Shown here: positions 55,190 to 64,000 of the stretch, piece after piece
Numbering within the stretch: position 1 is the stretch's first letter
Layout: the number at the start of each line of letters is the position of its first letter
Source: Berberis thunbergii
Lineage: Eukaryota; Streptophyta; Magnoliopsida; Ranunculales; Berberidaceae
Direction of reading: 5' to 3'
DNA: 64,000 nucleotides
Assembly (NCBI GenBank): GCA_003290165.1
Contig: QNQO01000606.1
Span: 496,001-560,000, forward strand
Notes under the pieces: generated by a model
Databases searched by the model: none
What the model saw: the letters and a program-made list of their open reading frames with translations, nothing else
What the model was told of the DNA's origin: nothing
Translations under genes and position numbers: made by a program

Positions 55190-55879
55190 TCATCATCCTC
55201 CAAGTGAGTCATTGATTCTGGTGCCACAGATCATATGACAGGTAATTCTAGTATATTTTCTTCTTTTTAATCCAATGCTTTTACTTCTACCGTCACTTTA
55301 GCCGATGGGTCACCATCTTGTGTTCGCGGGCCTGGCACCATCAATCCTACTTCTTCGCTATCTCTGTCCTCTGTCTTACATTTACCTAATTTATCCTTTA
55401 ATTTTCTCTCTGTAAGCCAGCTTACTCGTCATCTTAACTGTTGTGTCTCATTTTACCCTGATCATTGTTTATTTCAGGATCTTATGACGAAGAAGATTAT
55501 TGGTAAAGGACATGAGTCTGGAGGCCTCTACATTCTTGATACATCGCTACCGAGTTCTATTGCTTGCTCCAGTGTCACGTCTCCTTTCGAGGCTCATTGT
55601 AGGTTGGGTCATCCGTCTTTCCCTCTACTCAAAAAGCTTTGTCCTCAATATAATAAGGTGTCTTCATTAAATTGTGAGTCATGTCAGTTTGCAAAACATC
55701 ATCGTCTTAGTTCGAGTCCTAGAGTCAATAAACGTGCTAGTGTTCCTTTTGAATTAGTTCATTCCGATGTTTGGGGTCTTTGTCCTATTTTGTCTAAAAC
55801 TGGATTTAGGTGTTTTGTTACATTTGTGGATGATTATTCTCGTGTTACTTGGTTATATTTGATGAAAAAAATGCTCTGA
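55190..55879 (+). pseudogene. Copia protease and N-terminal integrase
   Basis: At 55,208 the sequence reads VIDSGATDHMTG, the Copia protease active site with DSG, but the expected Trp codon just before it is TGA (55,205-55,207). The frame 55,484-55,879 carries GGLYILD, the integrase zinc finger HCRLGHPSF...CESCQFAKH and the first catalytic Asp in ELVHSDVWGL, then FVTFVDDYSRVTWLYL. A frameshift at about 55,870 moves the rest of integrase to another frame. Confidence 0.9.
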
Positions 55880-55880
55880 G

Positions 55881-57227
55881 TTGTTTTCTCTGTTTTGTGC
55901 GTTTTGTGCTGAAATTAAAACTCAATTTAATGTTTCCATTCGAACCTTGCGAAGTGATAATGCTAAAGAATATACACAAGGTTTATTTCAGTCGTATATG
56001 GCTCAGAATGGCATACTTCATGAAACTTCATGTGTTGATACCCCATCCCAAAATGGTGTGGCAGAATGTAAAAAGAGACATCTTCTTGAAACAGTACGAG
56101 CTCTCTTATTTCAAATGCATGTTCCTAAACCTTTTTGGGCCGATGCTGTGTCTACAGCATGTTTTCTCATTAATCGCATGCCATCATCTGTTCTTCATGG
56201 TGAAATTCCTTACAAAATCCTTTTTCCCAATAAGTCGTTGTTTCCTGTAGACCCGAAGATATTTGGTAGCACTTGTTTTGTTCGGGATGTTCGTCCGAAT
56301 GTCACTAAATTAGATCCAAAGTCCTTGAAATGTGTCTTCCTTGGTTATTCTCGTCTTCAGAAAGGTTATCGGTGTTATTGTCCCAATCTTAATAAATATC
56401 TGGTCTCAATTGATGTTACCTTCCTGGAAGACACACCTTATTTTTCGTCTTCGCCCATTCCCACTAGCCAGGGGGAGGATGATGATTTGTTGGTCTATTC
56501 TATCACATCCTCAGCACCTGTCTCCGCCCCAGCTCCTGTCTTGGAACCAGCTCCAGTCAAGCCTCCTATTATTCAGGTTTACTCCAGGCGTCAACCTCTT
56601 GATTCATGTCCTGCACCTGCTCCTTCGTCATCAGATCCAGTCCCGAGCGATGCTCTTCCTATTGCATTACGCAAAGGTAAACGCCAGTGTGCTTACCCTA
56701 TTTCTTCATTTGTTTCTTATAATAACTTGTCGTCTTCCTCTTGTTCTTTTATTGCTTCTCTTGATTCTACCTCTATTCCTAAAACTGTTCGTGAAGCCAT
56801 ATCTCATCCTGGTTGGCATGATGCAATGATAGAGGAGATGAATGCTTTAGATGACAATGGTAGTTGGGACTTGGTCGATTTACCTTCAGGAAAAAGGGCT
56901 ATAGGTTGCAAATGGGTCTTCGCAGTTAAGGTCAATCCGGATGGGTCAGTTGCCCGATTGAAAGCTCGTCTTGTTGCTAAGGGCTATGCTCAAACCTATG
57001 GGGTCGATTACTCTGACATTTTCTCTCCTGTTGCCAAGTTGACCTCTGTTCGGTTATTTATTTCTATGGCGGCTTCCCATCATTGGCCTTTACATCAGCT
57101 TGATATCAAGAATGCTTTCTTCATGGCGATCTTCAGGAGGAGGTGTATATGGCGCAACCTCCTGGTTTTGTTGCTCAGGGGGAGTCAGGGCGAGTTTGTC
57201 GTCTTCGAAAATCTTTATATGGTTTGA
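55881..57227 (+). pseudogene. Copia integrase core, linker and RT start
   Basis: A 448-codon frame with the second integrase Asp in TLRSDNAKEY and the Glu in NGVAECKKRHLLETVRALL, then FGSTCFVRDVRP and CVFLGYSRLQKGYRCY. A Pro/Ser-rich linker follows, then RT motifs MIEEMNALDDNGSWDLVDLP, KWVFAVKVNPDGSVARLKAR and AKGYAQTYGVDYSDIFSPVA. A frameshift at about 57,128, within the block around the first RT catalytic Asp (QLDIKNAF), ends agreement with the family. Confidence 0.92.
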
Positions 57228-58309
57228 AACAGAGTCCTCGTGCTTGGTTTGGAAAGTTTAGTCAGGCTGTTGAGAAATTTGGTATGATGAAAAGCAAGTC
57301 TGACCATTCTGTATTCTACAAACGATCAGCAGCTGGTATCATTCTGTTAGTTGTGTATGTGGATGACATTGTCATTACTGGGAATGATACTAAAGGAATC
57401 TCATCTCTTAAATCTTTCCTTCATACTCAGTTTCACACGAAGGATTTGGGGGTGTTAAAGTATTTCTTAGGAGTTGAGGTCACTCGGAGTAAACGAGGTA
57501 TCTTTCTATCTCAGAGAAAATATGTTCTTGACTTATTAACTGAGACAGGAAAATTGGGAGCAAAGCCTTGTAGTGCTCCAATGACTCCAAATGTGCAACT
57601 TACCGATGTTGGGGAACCATTTGCCGATCCTGAAAGATATCGAAGGTTGGTTGGGAAGTTGAATTACCTTACTGTGACTCGTCCAGATATTGCATACTCA
57701 GTCAGTGTTGTCAGTCAGTTTCTGTCATCTCCGACAATTCATCATTGGGCAGCGTTAAAGAAAAATTTGGGTTACTTGAAAGGAGCACCAGGACGAGGTA
57801 TCGTATATGAAAATCACGGGCACACTCATATTGAATGTTTCTCAGATGCTGATTGGGCAGGTTCCAAAATGGATAGAAGATCCACTTCAGGTTATTGTAT
57901 CTTTGTTGGTGGGAATTTGGTCTCCTGGAAGAGTAAGAAGCAAACCTTTGTGTCACGATCCAGTGCCGAGTCTGAATATAGGGCTATGGCCCAGTCTGTG
58001 TGTGAGATAATGTGGATATATCAGCTCCTAACTGAAATAAGACTTAAAGCTACCGTACCAGCGAAATTGTGGTGTGATAACCAAGCTGCTCTTCATATTG
58101 CTTCTAATCCTGTGTTTCATGAACGGACTAAGCACATTGAAATTGATTGTCATTTTATTCGTGAGAAAATTCAACAAGGCTTGATTTCTACTGGATATGT
58201 GAACACTGGAGAACAACTTCGGGACATCTTCACGAAAGCCTTAAATGGGGTTCGGGTTGACTATCTTTGTAACAAGCTGGGCATGATTAACATTTATGCT
58301 CCAGCTTGA
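57143..58309 (+). pseudogene. Copia reverse transcriptase and RNase H (3' part)
   Basis: A 388-codon frame starting YMAQPPGFV, which overlaps the previous frame by frameshift. It contains CRLRKSLYGLKQSPRAWF, the catalytic VVYVDDIVITGND, FLGVEVTRSKRGIFLSQRKY and YRRLVGKLNYLTVTRPDIAY, then RNase H motifs CFSDADWAGSKMDRRSTSGY, SRSSAESEYRAMA, LWCDNQAALHIASNPVFHE and RTKHIEIDCHFIREKI. All RNase H acidic residues are present. It ends six bases short of the polypurine tract. Confidence 0.92.
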
Positions 58310-58316
58310 GGGGGAG
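58308..58316 (+). other. Copia polypurine tract
   Basis: GAGGGGGAG lies immediately before the 3' LTR and would prime plus-strand DNA synthesis. Confidence 0.92.
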
Positions 58317-58472
58317 TGTTACAGTGTGTGTATATAGCTGTCAATTAGGTTAATTGTAGAGATCCTAAATTGATATAGTTTCCTAGAATAACCTCAATAG
58401 TTTGTATATAAATACATGCTATATTCTCAATATAATATATGAAAAAGAGTATTCTCTAAATCTCTGTTTACA
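58317..58472 (+). repeat. Copia 3' LTR
   Basis: TGTTACAG ... TTTACA, 156 bp, followed by ATAAC. Compared with the 5' LTR it has GTGTATATAG for GTGTTTATAG and TCTCTAAATC for TCTCTTAATC. Confidence 0.95.
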
Positions 58473-59402
58473 ATAACCAAAATCCCAAGTCAAAACAAAC
58501 AAAAACATTAGCAGGGTGAACTGAAAGGCTGACAACTATAAGCATCTATACATTACAGATGTATGTTTTTTGTTATCGTCATATACAAGACTAGGTTATA
58601 AAGTAGGCCCTTGTTGGGATAATCTCATATACCATATGTATGTTTAGGTTATCAACATTCCGTCAAAGTTTGCGTAGTTTTTGGGTTCTTTGAACTTGAA
58701 GCTAACTATTGAGGGTCAAGATATTCTTCACAATGTAACTATTCCACCAAGTATTTGGTCTCCACGAATCAAACGCGCTTTCACTATCACATTACAGTTT
58801 GTTGTTTCATGCCTATGAGTCTCTTGTTCATAGTTGGACGGACTAAGGCTGCTAATGATAGTTGAAAGTGGATTAAACAAAAGATTACCGAGGCACTTGT
58901 TTTAGCTTTGCCCAAACTGCTCTTGACATTAGGCCGAGATGCCAGTGTCAAGGACTGAAGGACTCCAAACAGAGAAAATGTTCAGAGAGGCCACGACCAC
59001 GTTTTCACTTGCCCTCAAATAGACCCTACCTAATGCCAACCCAAGTGGAAATATTTTGTGTTTGATCTGATCCACTAATTGAATTGGACACGATCGTGCA
59101 CTCTCTTTCTTTCTCTTGGTGAGTATCGTTTAAAGACATCAACTTAACCATCATCTCAGACCATCATAATTCCTAAAGTCTCAAGTAAATACATGCCTAT
59201 TTATTCTTAGTTCACATTGACGGAAGGTATTATTCCCAAATCTACGACAAGAGTTATCAAAATTTTGTTGACTAGCCATAATATATGTTGGGAATTAGAT
59301 TCCAACTAGAGATATAGTCATTAGAAGAATGATGGTGTAAATGTGTGTAAAATAAAGCTCGGCGGAAGGTAGCAATAAATGAATACCAGTTGAAAAACTC
59401 AT

Positions 59403-62400
59403 TAAAATGATAAAATACGAACACTCACATGATCGACAACAAGCATGTACTCTTCTTGAGAAAGCTTAATATAAAATGAACACGAGTACAACATTCAACC
59501 AAAACATCCCCAAATAAACCAAGAGAATCTACACATAATCAAAAGAAAGAAAAACATAAGTTATACTTACGTTAAGTACGACTGCACCCATAACCCATAG
59601 CGCATGCACCAATTCGAGTTGGGAGAAAAAAGCAAACACCCTGCATCATTAATCGACCACATTGTTAGTCGTACATAAATTCATGCAAACTTATATGAAT
59701 AAATTCAAACAACAAAATGTTAAAGGAAAATGAGATTGTGCGCATCAAACCACCTATGGTTCGTTTTCGAGTAACATTCTTGAAAACATAAATCCGGTAA
59801 GACTTGAGAAATAAATATAAACACTAATATGGAAAAAAATGAGATTGTGCACATCAAAGGTAATTTGCCAACTCAAAAATAATTTTACCTAACAGAGACC
59901 AAACAAAAACAATTAATTTAATTATTGTTGTTGGCTGACTGTAATTAGCCATGATCACGGTCGATTGTGAAAGGTAAAATAGAACCCATTAATTATTGAA
60001 TGATATTTGCTTCTCTAGAAAATTTTACATATCATTCCTGACAGAGAGGAAAAATAGTTGAACTCAATTAACAAAAAGTAAAATCAAATCTATTATAGAA
60101 ATTGATAACGGAACAATGGGTCGAATTCAACTTCAAAATATATCCTTCGAATCAAGGAAGCTTTCTTATCTATCAATTTGACTATTTATGAGGAAAGTCA
60201 ATATATACGAAAATCATTGTTTATTAAATCAAACATGCAAACTCTGTAACAAAGAATGGAACCAAACTGCAAGCTATTCTTTACCTTTTTTCTTTCTTCC
60301 TTGGCTTTAGCTCCTTTTATCAAGTGTCACTCTCTTTCTCCCTAGATCAAAGCACCATCCAACATATTGAGCATATATTAAAAACCAATAAAGAATCACA
60401 CAAAAAGATATTGCATGCAACCTATTACAATAGGGTAAGAGATGCGTGTGTGTGTTCTTTGAGTATGAACAATGTGTACCATCTCCGAAAGTTGGTTGTT
60501 TACTTTTACTATGGTGTAGATTACTAATTTCTATTGTAATTGGGTTTGGAAATCTAAAATGTATGGTCTGATTGGAAATTTAGGGTTTTTAAGTTTCTTG
60601 GTTATTACCACAGGAGGATTACCTGAACTAGGTGAAGTTACAGTGTTGAAAACCAAAAACCATTGAGACAGATGGTTTGATGGGAGATTAGGAACATATA
60701 GAAACCAATACACAAGAATAGAACAAATCAAAAAATCAAGGGGGTTTGGGTTTTGAAAAAAAAAGAAAGAGAGCAGAAAAAGAACAAAGACAAGCTTAAC
60801 AGAAGTGAAAAATCTGTCTTGGTTTGGAAGAGATGGAAACACGTATATACCTGTGTCTTGAGCACACCCCAATAATCACCTCTCTTTCTTTCTTGCATTC
60901 TCACTGAACTTCTGTGTTTTAAAGAAGATTGAAGAAGAAGCAAAACTATGCCACCCCAAATCACCACCTTCATCAATCAATCGAAATGAAGACGATAAGC
61001 AACCTTGCACATCAAATACTTAAACAAACTAATTAAACTAAATTTTTTCAATGAAAGAAATAAAAGAAAATGATTTCGTAGCAATGAGCTTACCTGATTA
61101 ACTTCCTCCCCTTCGTGGAAAAAAAATTAAACCTAATCAAGTCTACATCTAAAGAAACTGAATGAAATTATGTAATGGTTGTGTAAGCCCAATCAAGTAT
61201 TTTTTAATATTGCTTAAATTCCATATTAAGTATGCTCAAGCCTAAATTTTCCAAATGCACTAGATAGAATATTAATAACATGGTCTTAACTCACAAAAAC
61301 GCAGTGAATCAAATCTATGGACTGAAAAGAAATTTCCTTACTAGGACGAGCAAGTCATCCGACACTTGGATTATTAGATGTCATCCAAAAGAACAAACGA
61401 ATAAGACAACCAATATAGATGAGCATAAATACATAGCAAAAAAATACACAGAGCAAGAAAACTAACAACATGTGTAGTGAACACATTCAAACCTTGATAG
61501 CAAAGATAATTTATCCAACTGTTGTTGTGGTTTGTCATGTACATAATATATAACTTTTACTTATTCTCAATTTTTAATACCTCTACCAACCTTTTCATCG
61601 GTTATTTGTATCAACTTTGCCCCTGCCCTGTGGGTTCTGTAAAGTGAATAAGCAATGGAAGGTAATCATTTTCACCCAAGTCAACTTGGACGAGTTCTAT
61701 CTTAAAATTATTTGATAAGAAATGTTTCTTCACAAAGTCATTCAACTTAATCAACAAAGAACCTACCTGGTATATGTAAAATAAACATAAACATTAGAAC
61801 GGTGAACTGAAAGGCTGACAACTATAAGCATTTGTATATTACATGTATATTACACGATGCTTGGTTTTAAAGTAGGCCCTTGTTGGGATAATCTCATATA
61901 CAAGATGTATGCTTTTGGTTATCAACATTCCGTTAAAATTCGTTTAGTTTTTGGGTTCTTCAAACTTGAAGCTAAGTGTCTCTAGCTCAGTGTCGTGCCA
62001 GGTGCCTGAATCAGACTAGAAGGTTATATGGACCAATATTTAACTCTCGAGGGTATTCTACACAATGTAACTATTCCACCAAGTATCTGAGCACCCAGAA
62101 TCAAACGCAGCATCCACTATCGCATTATGGTATGTTGTTTCATGCCTACGGGCCTCCTTCATCAAAACTATGCCAACCCCAAATCATCACCTTCATCAAT
62201 CAATCGAAATGAAGACGATAACCAACCTTGCACACCAAATATTCAAACAAACTAAATTTTCCCAAAGAAAGAACTCAAAGAAATGATCTCGTAGCAATGA
62301 ACTTACCTGATTAACTTCCTCTTCTTTGTTGAAAAGAAAGATTAGACCTAATCAAGTCTATATCTAAAGAAACTGAACAAAGTCGTGTAATGGTTGTGTA

Positions 62401-63868
62401 AGCCCAATCAAGCTTTTTTTGTATTGCTTAAAGTCCATATTAAGTATGCTCAATCTTAAATTTTCCAAATGCTCTAGATAGAATATTAATACCATGGTCT
62501 CAAGTCTATGGACTGAAAAGAAATTTCCTAACTAGAACGAGCAAGTCATCCAACACTTGGATTATTAGATGCCATCCAAAAGAACAAAGGAATAAGACGA
62601 CCAAAGCATAAATACATAGCAAAAAACACGCAGATAAAGAAAACTAACAACATGTGTAGTAAACACAATCAAACCCAGATAGCAAAAAAATTATCCAAAT
62701 GTTGTTGTGGTTTGTCATGTATATAATTTATCACTTTTTACCTATTCTCAATTTTTAATAACTCTACCAACCTTTTCATTGATTTTCAGTATCACCTCTG
62801 CCCTTGCCCCGTGGGTTCCATTGTAAAGTGAACTACCAAAGGAAGGTAATCATTTCCACCCAAGTCAACTTGTATGAGTTTTATCTTGAAATTAGTGTTT
62901 CTTCGCAACGTACTTTCAACACAATCAACAAAGAACCTACCTGGTATATGTACAACAAACATAAACATTAGCAGGATGCACTGAAAGGCTGACAACTATA
63001 AGCATTTGTACATTAAAAAACACTAGGTTATAAAGTAGGCCCTTGTTGGGATAATCTCATATAAAAGATGCATGTTTTTGGTAATAAACCTTCCATCAAA
63101 CTTCGTTCAGTTTTTGGGTTCTTCGAACTCGAAGCTAAGTGTCTCTAGCTCAATGTCAATCAGACACCCTATGGCTAAGAATGGGTTACATGGACCTATA
63201 TTTTACTATTGAGAGTCAACATATTCTACACAATGTAACTATTCCACCAAGTACCTGGGCTCCCAGAATCAAACGTGCCTTTCACTATCGCATTAAGGTC
63301 TGTTGTTTCGTGCCTACGGATCTCTTATTCCTAGTTGCACGGACTAAGGCTGCTAATGATAGTTGAAAGTGGATTAAGCGAAAGATTACCAAGGAACAAG
63401 TTTTAGCTTTGCCCAAGCTGCTCTTGACATTAGGCAGAAATGCCAATGTCAAGGACTAAAGGAGTCCAAACAGAAAAAGCGTTCACAGAGGCCACGACCA
63501 TGTTTTCACTTGCCATCAAATAGACCCTACCTAATGCCAACCCAAATGGAAATATTTTGTGAGTGATCTGTTCCACTATTGAATTGGACACGATCAGGCA
63601 CTCTCCTTGTGTTTCTTGGTGAGTATCGTTGAAAAACATAAACTTATCCATCATCCCAGACCATCATAATTCCTAAAGCCTCAAGTAAATACATGCCTAT
63701 CTATTCTTAGTTCACACTGATGGAAGGTATTATTCTCAGATCTATGACAAGAGAATTAGATTCCAACTAGAGATACAGTCATTAGAAGAATGATGGTGTA
63801 AATGTGTGGTAAAATCAAAGCTAGGCGGAAGGTAGCAATAGAAGAATACCAGTTAAATAACTCATCTT
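59403..63868. repeat. Array unit 5 (type X, with internal duplication)
   Basis: A complete unit close to unit 1 along its whole length, including the internal duplication (CAAAACTATGCCA at about 60,941 and 62,163). The shared junction GCCTCCTTCATCAAAACTA or its unit-1 variant shows common descent. Confidence 0.85.
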
Positions 63869-64000
63869 AAAATGACAAAATAGGAACACTCACATGATCA
63901 ACAACAAGCATGTATTCTTCTTGAAAAGCTTAATAAAAATGAACACAATAAAACATTCCACCAAATCAACCCCAAATAAACCAAGAGAATCTACACAAAA
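63869..64000. repeat. Start of array unit 6
   Basis: The landmark AATGACAAAATAGGAACACT recurs here and the sequence follows the beginning of units 2 and 4 until the window ends. The array therefore continues to the right. Confidence 0.85.

Larger units (their letters stand above)
53493..58472 (+). mobile_element. Ty1/Copia LTR retrotransposon, young, inserted in array unit 4
   Basis: A 4,980-bp element with 156-bp LTRs and a target duplication ATAAC (53,488-53,492 and 58,473-58,477). The domain order is gag, protease, integrase, reverse transcriptase, RNase H, as in Copia. The LTRs differ at two positions, so the insertion is recent, but gag and pol carry frameshifts and a stop in the protease. 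It is therefore structurally complete but not autonomous as read. Confidence 0.95.
52325..59402. repeat. Array unit 4 (type Y, split by the Copia element)
   Basis: Follows the unit order to 53,370, then the same GC-rich segment as unit 2, then the Copia element (53,493-58,472), then resumes at 58,477 with the sequence found in unit 2 at about 48,830. Without the Copia element the unit would be about 2.1 kb. Confidence 0.85.
41850..64000. repeat. Tandem segmental array of about 4.5-kb units (runs off right edge)
   Basis: The same landmarks recur in the same order: AACACTCACATGATC (41.87, 46.76, 52.34, 59.42, 63.89 kb), CATAAATCCGGTAAGACTT (42.2, 47.1, 52.7, 59.8), TTATTGTTGTTGGCTGACTG (42.4, 47.2, 49.5, 52.8, 59.9), CAAGTGTCACTCTCTTTC (42.8, 47.6, 49.9, 53.2, 60.3), GTAGGCCCTTGTTGGGATAA (44.8, 45.9, 48.9, 51.5, 58.6, 61.9, 63.0) and CTATTCCACCAAGTA (45.0, 46.1, 49.1, 51.7, 58.7, 62.1, 63.2). 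Similarity begins sharply at 41,850. Units differ by deletions, insertions and an internal duplication. No unit carries an intact recognisable gene. Confidence 0.9.

Noticed and set aside
55849..56829. Alternative frames inside the Copia pol region
   Set aside because: They are shadows of the integrase and RT frame; they lack any motif and are rich in Leu, Phe and His as expected from shifted reading.

Overview
This is a window of plant nuclear DNA, most likely from a eudicot. The evidence is an intron-rich gene for a conserved nucleolar protein, embedded in plant-type transposons: an RTE-clade LINE, a Mutator-like element (MULE), Tat-like Ty3/Gypsy elements, a CACTA element and a Ty1/Copia element. 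Only one host gene can be recognised with confidence. No bacterial-type features such as operons, CRISPR arrays or riboswitches are present. I could not tell the species from the sequence.

Region 1 (1-13,876). Seven minus-strand exons between 638 and 13,376 encode the first 384 residues of a NOC3-type nucleolar complex protein; the rest lies beyond the left edge. Intron 3 (about 5.2 kb) holds a degenerate RTE-clade LINE in the same orientation as the gene. Intron 5 (about 5.5 kb) holds scraps of an L1-type LINE.

Region 2 (13,877-34,830). A MULE with terminal inverted repeats of about 165 bp lies 0.5 kb upstream of the NOC3 start codon. Its transposase gene is decayed and was split by a 9.5-kb Tat-like Gypsy element (17,035-26,558, target duplication ATAGG). 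A second Tat-like element in the opposite orientation (27,667-33,229) keeps gag, a minisatellite and an antisense reading frame but has no pol and only one LTR. A GRF-finger and zinc-knuckle fragment lies just inside the right end of the MULE.

Region 3 (34,840-41,849). This is spacer DNA interrupted by a 3,435-bp non-autonomous CACTA element (35,389-38,823, target duplication TGG). The element is filled with short palindromes built on AGCGACGG/AGCTACGG and holds two tRNA-Glu-like stretches. A 173-bp tandem duplication follows at 40.9-41.3 kb.

Region 4 (41,850-64,000). A tandem segmental array runs off the right edge. Five partial or complete units and the start of a sixth share one order of landmarks. 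They differ by internal duplications, deletions and replacements, and seem to alternate between two structural types. Minus-strand stretches with splice-site-like borders recur in them, which suggests an amplified and broken gene that I do not recognise. A young Ty1/Copia element (53,493-58,472; 156-bp LTRs differing at two positions; target duplication ATAAC) is inserted in unit 4.

Overall the window is a host gene beside layers of nested insertions of different ages. The less ordinary parts are the tandem array, the palindrome-filled CACTA element with tRNA-Glu-like copies, the antisense frames in both Gypsy elements, and the GRF/zinc-knuckle fragment in the MULE. Nothing seen establishes a new functional system.
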